In this document: in pieces, positions 1 through 7,964 of the stretch
Layout of the letters: every line of letters starts with the position of its first letter
How positions within the stretch are numbered: the stretch's first letter is position 1
From: an uncultured Prevotellaceae bacterium
GTDB lineage: Bacteria > Bacteroidota > Bacteroidia > Bacteroidales > Bacteroidaceae
NCBI GenBank assembly: GCA_900314715.1
Contig: OMWI01000018.1
Coordinates: forward strand, 1-60,799
Length of the DNA: 60,799 nucleotides
Reading direction: 5' to 3'
Program-made: the position numbers and the translations under genes
Notes under the pieces: generated by a model
What the model saw: the letters and a program-made list of their open reading frames with translations, nothing else
Databases searched by the model: none
What the model was told of the DNA's origin: nothing

Positions 1-39
1 TTGCCAATCCAGTAAACGGGAATGGGAGAAGACAGGTGG

Positions 40-224
40 TAAGTCTGTTTTTTCATTCCTGGACATCGCCCCTACACTGACGGCGCTACTTGCATCGCAT
101 AACTTCTGCTTTCGTGCCTCTCGGGGTTTTGTCTCTAACATAGAAGCTCAAAGGCTACTATCAAATGGACGCTCTCAACCTACGAGGTTACAGTTCGCTC
201 GCCTCGCCCTTATGAGAGACTTAT
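40..224 (-). ncRNA. candidate structured RNA, 6S-like in size and layout
   Basis: Seen: a TAnnTTTG promoter (241-271) reads leftward into a stretch with no plausible protein. The transcript would be closed by a 7-bp stem (218-224 with 40-46), giving about 185 nt, close to the usual 6S RNA size. Inside are a CTCTCA/TGAGAG stem, a CGAGG/CCTCG stem and a CCCC/GGGG pairing. Inference: a stable structured RNA, possibly the Bacteroidales 6S or Bacteroidales-1 type. I identified it by architecture, not by sequence match, so the family call is weak. No clear terminator is visible before the window edge. Confidence 0.35.
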
Positions 225-240
225 TATTCGATTTCGGGTG

Positions 241-271
241 CAAAGGTACACCTTTTTCTTGAATTGACAAA
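241..271 (-). promoter_or_regulatory. Bacteroidota-type promoter for the RNA at 40-224
   Basis: On the minus strand the -7 box TACCTTTG (241-248) lies 19 nt from a TTTG -33 element (268-271). This is a good match to the primary sigma factor consensus of Bacteroidota. The box sits in a 21-bp sequence (230-250) repeated exactly at 414-434. Confidence 0.6.
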
Positions 272-324
272 AACAGTTGGGGACTTTAACATAAGTGAAT
301 CTGCAACTACCGAAGTCTTTTTTG

Positions 325-409
325 CATAAGCAGAAGGATTCGAACCTTCGGAGCCTTACAGCTCGGAATGTTAGCAGTGTGCTGGTATCGACCGCTCACC
401 CGAACTTCC
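325..409 (-). pseudogene. degenerate tRNA-Ser(GCT)-like sequence
   Basis: Seen on the minus strand: a class II D arm closing GGT/ACC, a loop CTGCTAA that would carry anticodon GCT, a GAGC/GCTC variable arm, and an intact T arm (GAAGG TTCGAAT CCTTC). The anticodon stem GCACA/CATTC has only two of five pairs, and the acceptor GGAAGTT/TGCTTAT has mismatches at two positions. It still has its own promoter. I read it as a decayed serine tRNA; a tRNA-like regulatory RNA is the alternative. A functional Ser(GCT) tRNA should exist elsewhere in the genome. Confidence 0.45.
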
Positions 410-424
410 GTTAGATTTCGGGTG

Positions 425-432
425 CAAAGGTA
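425..432 (-). promoter_or_regulatory. -7 box for the tRNA-Ser-like sequence
   Basis: TACCTTTG on the minus strand, inside the second exact copy (414-434) of the 21-bp promoter repeat. The -33 region is less clear than that of the first copy. Confidence 0.5.
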
Positions 433-617
433 CAACACCCCTATGCAGCCTTTCTGCGTAGCAAGGATTATTTTGCAAGAAGTCATCAAAAAAGGTTGTT
501 GACAGTTGAAGTGCCATAAGTGTTTTCAACTTGTCAACGTTAGAACTTGACAACGGATGAAAAATACAAAACCTTGCAGAATCTTTCAAATTTTATTCTG
601 CAGAGGTTTGATTTTGT

Positions 618-709
618 TTGGCTACAAGTATTGTATTTGGCTACAAATTGGCTACAAATTTGAAATGTATAAAAAAGAAAAGTCCCGTAAATCGTTGATT
701 TACAGGACT
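618..709. repeat. direct repeats and hairpin beside tRNA-Asn
   Basis: Three copies of TTGGCTACAA (618-627, 637-646, 648-657) are followed by an inverted repeat (681-709, about 12 bp per arm around GTT) that ends 10 nt from the 3' end of tRNA-Asn. Short direct repeats near a tRNA 3' end are typical of arm-type sites of tyrosine integrases, so this may be the scar of an integrated element. No integrase is present. The hairpin could instead terminate tRNA-Asn transcription. Confidence 0.4.
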
Positions 710-719
710 CTTTCTAAGG

Positions 720-793
720 CGCTTCAGGATGGGCTTGAACCAACGACCCCCTGATTAACAGTCAGGTGCTCTAACCAACTGAGCTACTGAAGC
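720..793 (-). tRNA. tRNA-Asn(GTT)
   Basis: The minus strand folds into a full cloverleaf: 7-bp acceptor GCTTCAG/CTGAAGC, discriminator G, anticodon loop CTGTTAA giving GTT, and a T arm with TTCAAGC. CCA is not encoded. A -7 box lies upstream at 816-823. Confidence 0.95.
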
Positions 794-815
794 AGTTATT
801 GTTGTTAAGCGGATG

Positions 816-823
816 CAAAAGTA
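816..823 (-). promoter_or_regulatory. -7 box of tRNA-Asn
   Basis: TACTTTTG on the minus strand, 23 nt before the tRNA 5' end and followed by C. It matches TAnnTTTG. Confidence 0.6.
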
Positions 824-928
824 AGATGTTTTTTTGAATCCTCCAAATTTTTTCACTGTTTTTTTTCTGAAAATAAAAAAATACGATAATTTTTCGGGAT
901 TTTTATGGTATTTACCACTATAATATCG

Positions 929-936
929 TAATTTTG
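929..936 (+). promoter_or_regulatory. -7 box of the S41 protease gene
   Basis: TAATTTTG followed by C, 20 nt upstream of the ATG at 956. Confidence 0.55.
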
Positions 937-955
937 CAGTTGAAAAGGAAAGAAT

Positions 956-2614
956 ATGAAAAAACTGATATTGCCCTTATTACTCTTGCTTGGCGTTTTG
1001 GATGCCAATGCACAAGAAAACAAAGATCATAATTTTGATGTCATAAAGAATTTGGATGTGTTGAACGTCATTTACAAACATCTTGACATGATGTATGTAG
1101 ATACGTTGAATGCCAACGAGGTGATTGGCAACGGCATCAATGCCATGTTGCAAACGTTGGATCCTTATACGACATACTACCCAGAGGAGAAACTGAAAGA
1201 ATTGAAGTATTTCGTAACAGGTTCATACGCTGGCATCGGTTCTATTATCCGATACAATTCCCAACTCAAACGCGTCATCATCGAAGAACCTTACGAAGGA
1301 ATGCCAGCTGCCGAAGCAGGACTAAAACGAGGCGACATCATCCTTGAGATAGACGGAGAGGACATGACGAAAGCCACACAAGATGTAGTGAGCAATCATC
1401 TGAGAGGCGAATCAGGCACGAGTTTCATCATCAAAGTTTTGCGTCCAAGCACGAAAAAGACTATGAAACTGAAGATTACTCGCAAAACCATCCAAACGCC
1501 CGCTGTTCCTTATTACGCTTTGCGTGAGGATGGAATAGGCTATATCAATCTCAACTCATTTACAGAAGGATGTTCGAAAGATTTCCGCAGAGCCTTCATC
1601 AGTATGCGAAATCAAGGAATGAAAGGTTTGGTATTTGACTTACGCAACAATGGCGGAGGTTCAGAAATGGAAGCCGTCAATATTGTTAACATGTTTGTGC
1701 CCAAAGGGAAGTTGATTGTGAGCAATCGCGGAAAGATGAAGCGCGTAAATCATGATTACATCACATCGGTTGAACCCATCGACACGGTAATGCCCATCGT
1801 GGTATTGGTAAACGGCAATTCTGCCAGTTCGAGCGAAATTACCAGCGGAGCATTGCAAGACTTAGACCGTGCCGTAATTATGGGTTCGCGCACTTACGGA
1901 AAAGGACTGGTACAGATGACATTGGAAATGCCCTACAATGGTATTCTCAAACTCACTTCCAATAAATATTACATCCCCAGTGGCAGATGTATTCAAGCCG
2001 TTAATTACCGACGCAACAAGGGGGGATATATTGAGGAACACGTTCCCGACTCTCTGACAAAAGTGTTCTACACAGCCAATGGCAGGAAAGTAAAAGACGG
2101 TGGTGGTATCATGCCTGACGTAGAAATCAAGCCCGACTCAATGACCAACTTGGTGTATAATTTAGTGGCAATAAGAGATTCCAATGAATTAGTGCTCAAC
2201 TATGAATTAGATTACGTAAATAGTCATCCCACCATCGCTCGAGCAGAAGATTTCGAAATCTCAGATGCAGATTATGAGGAGTTCAAGCAACGTGTATTGA
2301 AAAGCAACTTTAACTACGACCATGCCACGGAGAAATACTTAGATGAACTGGAAAAGCTTGCCAAGTTTGAAGGGTATTATGATGACACGAAAACGGAATT
2401 CGAGAACCTTCGAAAGAAGTTGAAACACAACATCGAGAAAGATTTGGATTTCAACAAGAAGACCTTGAAGGAATATATTTCTAATGAAATCGTAACTTCA
2501 TACTATTACCAAAAAGGCACGATTGCCCATTCTCTAAGAAAAGACAAAGATATGTTGGAAGCAGTTAAGTTATTGAATTCACCTGAAGAATACAACAAGA
2601 TTCTGCAACCATAA
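956..2614 (+). CDS. S41 family C-terminal processing peptidase (CtpA/Prc-like)
   Basis: A serine protease of the tail-specific protease family that cleaves envelope proteins near their C termini. The 552 residues begin with a signal peptide (about 1-20, ending ANAQ). A PDZ domain spans about 85-175, followed by the S41 core with LRNNGGG (229-235). The catalytic dyad is Ser291 in NSASSSE and Lys316 in TYGKG, at the usual spacing of 25. A C-terminal helical domain follows, as in Bacteroidales homologues. The start is supported by the promoter 20 nt upstream. The gene is monocistronic and converges on the hydrolase gene ending at 2624, with only 9 nt between them and no obvious terminator. Location is periplasmic by inference; the substrate cannot be told. 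Confidence 0.93.
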   Translation: MKKLILPLLLLLGVLDANAQENKDHNFDVIKNLDVLNVIYKHLDMMYVDTLNANEVIGNGINAMLQTLDPYTTYYPEEKLKELKYFVTGSYAGIGSIIRYNSQLKRVIIEEPYEGMPAAEAGLKRGDIILEIDGEDMTKATQDVVSNHLRGESGTSFIIKVLRPSTKKTMKLKITRKTIQTPAVPYYALREDGIGYINLNSFTEGCSKDFRRAFISMRNQGMKGLVFDLRNNGGGSEMEAVNIVNMFVPKGKLIVSNRGKMKRVNHDYITSVEPIDTVMPIVVLVNGNSASSSEITSGALQDLDRAVIMGSRTYGKGLVQMTLEMPYNGILKLTSNKYYIPSGRCIQAVNYRRNKGGYIEEHVPDSLTKVFYTANGRKVKDGGGIMPDVEIKPDSMTNLVYNLVAIRDSNELVLNYELDYVNSHPTIARAEDFEISDADYEEFKQRVLKSNFNYDHATEKYLDELEKLAKFEGYYDDTKTEFENLRKKLKHNIEKDLDFNKKTLKEYISNEIVTSYYYQKGTIAHSLRKDKDMLEAVKLLNSPEEYNKILQP

Positions 2615-2623
2615 TGAAAGATG

Positions 2624-3622
2624 TCATTGTCCTCCCAACCGTTCAAAGAAGACAATGATTTCTTCCCAAGTCTTAAACTCGTCGCTACCAAATTGGATTG
2701 CCGTACCCATAAAGTTCTTATCGGGTGCGGCATCTATGAAATAGTCACCATACAACAACGATTTCTGGTTGCAGAAAATCACATGGTTATGAGCAGGCGT
2801 ACTGATATATTGTTCCATCCACGATTGCGTTTGCTTCAGATAATCATGGTCATTGGTAGGAGCAGGTGCCACGAGATAAACTTGATAATTCTCTATCAGC
2901 ATCTCGAAAGCCTTGTTCAAGCAAGACATCGGTTTCCCCCATCCGTCTATCATAGCATTCACGTGAATATAAACAATTGGTCGTTCACGTCCTTCTTGCC
3001 TGTCATCAATCCATCTCATCACGGGTAAAACACCATGAATAAACGAATGGTCAGTCATTCGATGTTCACCGTGAAAGTGTAAGGCATTCGGATAATGCTC
3101 TCGGAAGATGTCAAACGTATGCACCAATGGATCTTCATCGCCAAACAAGCCCCACACGCGTTTTTGTTCCTCTTCATTTACCTGAGAGAAACAATTCATG
3201 GTCATGTCCCTATATTCTTTCACCAACGACTTTGTGACGATAAACTCCTGCACTCCGTCTTGTCGTGGATTCTGAAACACTTGTTTTCCCATCATTCCAT
3301 GTTCGTGCATGGTATCGCCCATTTGAAAGGCGGGATTCACCAAGATACGGTCGAATCCATACAACATCTCCGTGTACATTCCACCCATCGAAGTGCCAAT
3401 AATCAAATCTGGTTCCTGCTCATCGCAAACTCGATGAAGCAAACCCATAGCCTCATCGGGATGAATGGGTAAATCATAGGCAATAACACGAGCATTAGGA
3501 AATGTGTCTTGAATTCTTTTCACGGTTCCCGATTGAGCCGATGAAGCAAAACCGTGAACATACATAATCGTCTTATCAACCCACAAATCGGGATATTGTT
3601 TTAAATAAGGTGTTTGCATCAT
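2624..3622 (-). CDS. YqiA-like alpha/beta hydrolase fused to a degenerate 5'-deoxyribonucleotidase-like domain
   Basis: 332 residues in two parts. The first (about 15-205) is a YqiA/YcfP-type alpha/beta hydrolase: YVHGFASS near the oxyanion strand, nucleophile elbow GTSMGG with Ser78, acidic residues in GDEDP (161-165), and a histidine candidate in DHSFIHG. The second (about 212-330) resembles the HAD-fold 5'(3')-deoxyribonucleotidases in its later part (YGDYFIDAAPDKN, IQFGSDEFKTWEEI). Where those enzymes have the DxDG nucleophile loop it reads IHVNAMIDG, so the catalytic aspartates appear lost. It is the last gene of a minus-strand operon with the DUF697-like protein and the GTPase, 57 nt after the former. 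Esterase or thioesterase activity is a family-level guess. Confidence 0.75.
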   Translation of the reverse strand: MMQTPYLKQYPDLWVDKTIMYVHGFASSAQSGTVKRIQDTFPNARVIAYDLPIHPDEAMGLLHRVCDEQEPDLIIGTSMGGMYTEMLYGFDRILVNPAFQMGDTMHEHGMMGKQVFQNPRQDGVQEFIVTKSLVKEYRDMTMNCFSQVNEEEQKRVWGLFGDEDPLVHTFDIFREHYPNALHFHGEHRMTDHSFIHGVLPVMRWIDDRQEGRERPIVYIHVNAMIDGWGKPMSCLNKAFEMLIENYQVYLVAPAPTNDHDYLKQTQSWMEQYISTPAHNHVIFCNQKSLLYGDYFIDAAPDKNFMGTAIQFGSDEFKTWEEIIVFFERLGGQ

Positions 3623-3679
3623 ATAATAATGTCGTTAAAGACTTTAAGGACTTTAGGGTCCTTAGAGCCCTTTAAAATT

Positions 3680-4702
3680 TTACACAGCCTCAGAGGGCTT
3701 TGCCCCATATAGCAATTCATTAATCTTCTTACCCAAGAACTGCACGCCAGAGATGGTGGAATCTTTTGCCAACTCACCCAAATCCTTTGCAGAAGCAAGC
3801 ATGGCAGACCTGCGCACCCGAACGCCAGATTTTCCTTTCAATTCTTCACTTCCTTTTTTCAAGTATGATAAAGTGACATATCCTATTCGCAACGTGATGA
3901 GCGTATTAAGTGCACCGTCAATGATAGAAGCGGGAATAATACCCGAAATCTTTAAGCTCGTCATACCACCAAGAAATTCCGTTTCAGAGAAAGCATCGAC
4001 ATCAGCATTCGAAACAGCATCGTCCAACGGAATGGCAATATCCTCAAAGTTGGAAAGCGAATTAGAGATATAATAACTAAAAAGTGAAGTGACCAAAATA
4101 CGAGCATATTGATTAAACAATTGTCGATGTGTGGGCTTGAATCCCGAACAACGAATCAAGTCGCCAATCATTCGGAAGTTAATCACCATAGAGGTAAGTG
4201 CATCTATCTTTCCACTCTGGCAAAGCGACGTAATCATGAAAACCGTCTTTGCCCATTCATGGATATGCGACTTAATAGTTTTGTATCGATGGTCTAATTC
4301 CTCCTGAACGATTCTCACCAAATCCTCATCATCATGGTAGCATTCCAAGGCTTGAACCAAATTACGCTGATAATCCTTGCGTTCCTCTGCGGGAATATAA
4401 TCACAATGTCTGGCAAGTCTATTTCCGAAATTTACCAATTTCTGACGCGACTCATCAGTCATGTTATTGGTATCTACGTCAATCGTCAACTTCGGAAACG
4501 TGGGCGCATGATGCAACTTATAAATGGGCAAGATAATGAGATAGGCAAAAACCAATAGGATTAAGAGATAAAACCCATATTCTACGTAAGGTTGATGCGT
4601 TACGTGCGCCAACTTCTCACCAATAGTAATGATGTCACTCGTCAACATGAGGACAAACACCCCGATGAAAATCGATACGATGATAATGAGATTTCTTTTC
4701 AT
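3680..4702 (-). CDS. YcjF/DUF697-like inner membrane protein
   Basis: 340 residues with two N-terminal membrane helices (about 4-22 and 43-62), then a soluble helical region and a C-terminal hydrophobic region around ISGIIPASIIDGALNTLITLRIGYVTLSYL. This pattern resembles proteins of the YcjF/DUF697 group, which commonly sit next to dynamin- or Era-like GTPases. The start lies just after the stop of the upstream GTPase gene, so the two are translationally coupled. The pair probably acts together at the cytoplasmic membrane. The biochemical role is unknown, and the family assignment rests on general resemblance plus context. Confidence 0.7.
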   Translation of the reverse strand: MKRNLIIIVSIFIGVFVLMLTSDIITIGEKLAHVTHQPYVEYGFYLLILLVFAYLIILPIYKLHHAPTFPKLTIDVDTNNMTDESRQKLVNFGNRLARHCDYIPAEERKDYQRNLVQALECYHDDEDLVRIVQEELDHRYKTIKSHIHEWAKTVFMITSLCQSGKIDALTSMVINFRMIGDLIRCSGFKPTHRQLFNQYARILVTSLFSYYISNSLSNFEDIAIPLDDAVSNADVDAFSETEFLGGMTSLKISGIIPASIIDGALNTLITLRIGYVTLSYLKKGSEELKGKSGVRVRRSAMLASAKDLGELAKDSTISGVQFLGKKINELLYGAKPSEAV

Positions 4703-4704
4703 AA

Positions 4705-6471
4705 TTACATGATGATGTTAGACAATCGTGAACGGAGTTGTTCGAGTGTTTCCAATGAGTTCAATTCCTCCTCGGTAATAAAGCTATCTTTAGCTGCCTC
4801 AAACATATCATTTAGCTGCTTTATATATATCGTTTCCATCGCATAAACCTCATCTTTAATCAACCCTTTCAAAGTATTATAACTTGTAAGATCCTTTTTC
4901 ATCTTACGAACAGCATCCCGAACCACATCAACGGTTAATGGAATACCCAGCATTTTCTGCCACCAACTGTTCTTCTTGATGTATTGCCTAAGTTCCTCAC
5001 GTGTCAAACGCTCTTCAATGGCAACACTCACTCTATCGAAAGCAGGTTCTTTAATCTCTGTGTTTATCAACTTCTGCATACGATCCACATACTCCGCTAC
5101 CTTGGTTTTATATCTCTGATAGAGATTCTCCGAAAGGAAGGTATTCACATCAGAGAAATAGCGGTCAGCCAATCGTTCCAACCGTTCTAAACATTGACTC
5201 ATATTCTCCGAACTATTGATTCTACTATCAATCTCAGAATCGAAAGCTGACACAGGAGCTTGCGAAGAGGTAGCACTCACGATGTCATTCAATTCTGCAT
5301 CAGTAATACCCAATTCCTGTTCTATCTTACTCAGATATTGCGTATAGCGGTCTAAGTCATCTTTTCTCTCCCTGAATCCTTTCGTCTTTTCAGCAAGCAA
5401 AGCAACCAAATTCTCATTGAGTTGCGCCGTGCGTTCCAAACATCTCTTCAATCTAAGTTCGCTGATATTAGTCGTTATCTTATCGTAGAGTTTTTGTTCT
5501 ATCTTAGCAAACTCCACTTGTTCATCACTTAGTTCTGTATTAAAATCAGCCTTGTAATTTCCCATTCCATCGGTAAAATCCGTCACTTTTCCTAAGTTGA
5601 CGCAACTGATATAATCGGGTTCGATGTTAAATCCCTTTCTTCTGATTTCATCATATTCCTTTTGTGCTTGTCGTTCCACATCGAGTCTCCTACCCTCTTC
5701 GTCGCGCCAATATGAGGAATCGAAAACGTTGTGGATGAGATAGACAGGTACGCTTTCGTTGTATTCTCTCAACTTGTCGAGGTATTTTGCAGAGGTAACA
5801 TTGAAAGCAGAAACGGAACTGTGCACGAAAAGAATAAGGTCAACACGTTTGGAAATCGCCTCATACAAAGGGTCGTTCTCAATATTCACATTGTTTCCGT
5901 CAAACCCAGGCATATCTACAAGGAAAATCTTCCCTTCATTACCATCCTTGTCATTTCTCAACAACTTGCTTCCCGTAGTGGTAATGGAAGTGATGATTGT
6001 TCGGTCTTCGCGATTGTACGACGGAAAAATCACCTCTTTTATATTATCGTTGGTCAAGGCAAACGTCTCTTTGTCAAGATATCGCTCCACCTCATCATCA
6101 TCCGACATGATGCCTCTCAACTTATCTACGATGAGGTCCAAATCTTCTGCTTTTCGCCCTTCCACCTTCGAACGATACACGTCAATCCTACAATCCCGTT
6201 CATTGTCAACATTGGAGATGATGGAAGGACGAACGGTGCATTCCAACTTATCGGTAGGACTCACGAAACGGTGAGCCAACAAATTCACCAATGTTGACTT
6301 ACCAGACTTTACGGGACCTACCACCAACATGATAAACGAACCGTTTTTGTATTCCATCGAACGCCTACTTAACCTTTGTAAATTTGTTTTCACCTCTCCG
6401 TCGGGCAATTTCGGCGCTATTTCCTTGGCCAACTCATTGAGTTGCCGAGATATGGCTTCAAGTTTTTTCAT
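4705..6471 (-). CDS. dynamin-like GTPase
   Basis: 588 residues from the chosen start. The G domain has P-loop GPVKSGKST (52-60) and switch II DMPGF (186-190); HNVFD (247-251) occupies the place of the base-recognition motif. Long coiled-coil regions follow (about 360-440 and 470-530), as in bacterial dynamin-like proteins that bind membranes. An upstream in-frame ATG at 6558 was rejected because the minus-strand promoter box TACCTTTG lies at 6507-6514, downstream of it. First gene of an operon with the DUF697-like and hydrolase genes. A membrane remodelling or stress role is inferred from the family. Confidence 0.85.
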   Translation of the reverse strand: MKKLEAISRQLNELAKEIAPKLPDGEVKTNLQRLSRRSMEYKNGSFIMLVVGPVKSGKSTLVNLLAHRFVSPTDKLECTVRPSIISNVDNERDCRIDVYRSKVEGRKAEDLDLIVDKLRGIMSDDDEVERYLDKETFALTNDNIKEVIFPSYNREDRTIITSITTTGSKLLRNDKDGNEGKIFLVDMPGFDGNNVNIENDPLYEAISKRVDLILFVHSSVSAFNVTSAKYLDKLREYNESVPVYLIHNVFDSSYWRDEEGRRLDVERQAQKEYDEIRRKGFNIEPDYISCVNLGKVTDFTDGMGNYKADFNTELSDEQVEFAKIEQKLYDKITTNISELRLKRCLERTAQLNENLVALLAEKTKGFRERKDDLDRYTQYLSKIEQELGITDAELNDIVSATSSQAPVSAFDSEIDSRINSSENMSQCLERLERLADRYFSDVNTFLSENLYQRYKTKVAEYVDRMQKLINTEIKEPAFDRVSVAIEERLTREELRQYIKKNSWWQKMLGIPLTVDVVRDAVRKMKKDLTSYNTLKGLIKDEVYAMETIYIKQLNDMFEAAKDSFITEEELNSLETLEQLRSRLSNIIM

Positions 6472-6506
6472 ACGACAAACTCTCCTGATATATCTACACG
6501 AGATGA

Positions 6507-6514
6507 CAAAGGTA
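6507..6514 (-). promoter_or_regulatory. -7 box of the GTPase operon
   Basis: TACCTTTG on the minus strand, 35 nt upstream of the chosen ATG at 6471. It decides the start of the GTPase gene. Confidence 0.6.
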
Positions 6515-6568
6515 CGAAGAATATTTGAAAAATCACGAGCAATTGAACGGAATCTCACATTTTTTGCT

Positions 6569-6576
6569 TATATTTG
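6569..6576 (+). promoter_or_regulatory. -7 box of the GH105 gene
   Basis: TATATTTG followed by C, 25 nt upstream of the ATG at 6602 and divergent from the GTPase promoter. Confidence 0.6.
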
Positions 6577-6601
6577 CAAGCATCAACAAAATACTATCAT
6601 T

Positions 6602-7741
6602 ATGAAACGAATCTTCATCTATGCATTACTATCCATGACTTGCCTTTCCATTCAAGCCAAACAATGGACTAAAGGAGAAGTTGCTAACATCATTTCACGC
6701 GTGAACAACACTTGGCAAATAAGCCATCCCGACCAAGAGCGTTCCTTCTGGGACCCTGCCGTATATCATACAGGCAACATGGAGGCTTGTTTATTGTTCA
6801 AGAATCAAAAATGGTTCGAGTATTCCAAGGCTTGGGGAGAGAAAAACCTTTGGCAAGGAGCACGTGAGGCTGATAATTCAAGGTGGCTTTACAAGCAGTA
6901 CGGCGAATCCATGCAACACGTATTGTTTGGCGATTGGCAGATTTGCTTTCAAACATTCATCGATTTATACAATGCTGCCAATGACTTCAACGAAATAGGT
7001 GACGTGTCACGATGGGTGGCTCGTGCGAAGGAAGTGATGAGTTACGAGGCCTATTCAGATGCCAACGATTATTGGTGGTGGGCAGATGCATTATATATGG
7101 TCATGCCTGTTATGACAAAGATGTATAAGTTGACAGGTGACACGAAATATCTTGATAAGATGTATGAAAACTGGGAGTATTCCAATAGCATCATGTACGA
7201 CCAAGAAACGGGATTGTATTTCCGCGATGGTAAATATGTTTATCCAAAACACAAAACCGCTGCTGGAAAGAAAGACTTCTGGGCTCGTGGTGATGGTTGG
7301 GTGTTAGCTGCATTTGCCAAAATACTCAAGGATTTACCGAAGAAAGACGCACACCGTAAACAATACATTGACTTCTATAAGAAACAAGCAAAGGCGGTAG
7401 CTGATTGCCAACAAGCAGAGGGTTATTGGACTCGTTCGATGCTTGATCCCGAACAGGCTCCAGGACGTGAAACGTCTGGTACGGCTCTCTTCTGCTATGG
7501 TTTGCAATGGGGAATCAATAATGGTTACTTAAAGAAAAAGGTTTATCAACCCGTTGTAGATAAGGCATGGGAATATCTTGCCACTATCGCATTGCAACCC
7601 GACGGCACCGTTGGCTATGTACAACCTATCGGAGAGAAAGCCATCCCAGGACAAGTGGTAAACCAAAAGTCAGTAACCAATTTCGGAACTGGTGCTTTCT
7701 TACTTGCCGCCTGCGAGTATTATAGGCATTTGAAGAAGTAA
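6602..7741 (+). CDS. GH88/GH105 unsaturated glucuronyl/rhamnogalacturonyl hydrolase
   Basis: 379 residues with a signal peptide (1-20, ending IQAK). The fold is the (alpha/alpha)6 barrel of GH105 (YteR/YesR type), which removes the 4,5-unsaturated uronic acid left at the non-reducing end of oligosaccharides by pectate or rhamnogalacturonan lyases. Visible marks are DYWWWADALYMVMPV (156-170), carrying the usual active-site Asp region, and WARGDGW (227-233). The start is set by the signal peptide and the promoter box 25 nt upstream; a longer in-frame extension overlaps the divergent promoter. It opens the pectin block and is followed by a hairpin and then the CE8 gene. Its product would feed the KduI/KduD pathway encoded near 40 kb. 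Confidence 0.88.
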   Translation: MKRIFIYALLSMTCLSIQAKQWTKGEVANIISRVNNTWQISHPDQERSFWDPAVYHTGNMEACLLFKNQKWFEYSKAWGEKNLWQGAREADNSRWLYKQYGESMQHVLFGDWQICFQTFIDLYNAANDFNEIGDVSRWVARAKEVMSYEAYSDANDYWWWADALYMVMPVMTKMYKLTGDTKYLDKMYENWEYSNSIMYDQETGLYFRDGKYVYPKHKTAAGKKDFWARGDGWVLAAFAKILKDLPKKDAHRKQYIDFYKKQAKAVADCQQAEGYWTRSMLDPEQAPGRETSGTALFCYGLQWGINNGYLKKKVYQPVVDKAWEYLATIALQPDGTVGYVQPIGEKAIPGQVVNQKSVTNFGTGAFLLAACEYYRHLKK

Positions 7742-7753
7742 AGTCATGATAAA

Positions 7754-7785
7754 ACGAATCTGTTGTCGATTGGCAACAGATTCGT
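7754..7785 (+). terminator. hairpin after the GH105 gene
   Basis: A perfect 12-bp stem (7754-7765 with 7774-7785) and 8-nt loop, 12 nt after the stop codon. There is no T-run, so it may be a terminator of weak type or a 3'-end stabiliser. Confidence 0.55.
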
Positions 7786-7927
7786 CAAACTTACTATACT
7801 ATAATAATCATCATACAGCTATTAGCTCCCGTCCTAATTCATGCAAAGTTTCATAAAACTAAAGCTTCCACATCAAACAAATGTGGTAAAAATTTAGATG
7901 GCGAACTAATATTCAAGAATTAATCAT

Positions 7928-7935
7928 TAAATTTG
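7928..7935 (+). promoter_or_regulatory. -7 box of the pectin esterase gene
   Basis: TAAATTTG followed by C, 29 nt before the ATG at 7965. Confidence 0.55.
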
Positions 7936-7964
7936 CAAAATAATACGACAAATCATATACTACC

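Noticed and set aside
1-230. tmRNA or RNase P RNA
   Set aside because: The conserved tag-peptide frame, the tRNA-like end and the RNase P core motifs are not visible.
557-754. Small open frame running into tRNA-Asn
   Set aside because: It overlaps the tRNA and the repeats, has no recognisable domain, and is a chance read-through frame.
6472-6558. N-terminal extension of the GTPase
   Set aside because: The promoter box at 6507-6514 lies inside it.
6329-6601. N-terminal extension of the GH105 protein
   Set aside because: It runs antisense through the GTPase gene, and the signal peptide begins at 6602 just after a good promoter.
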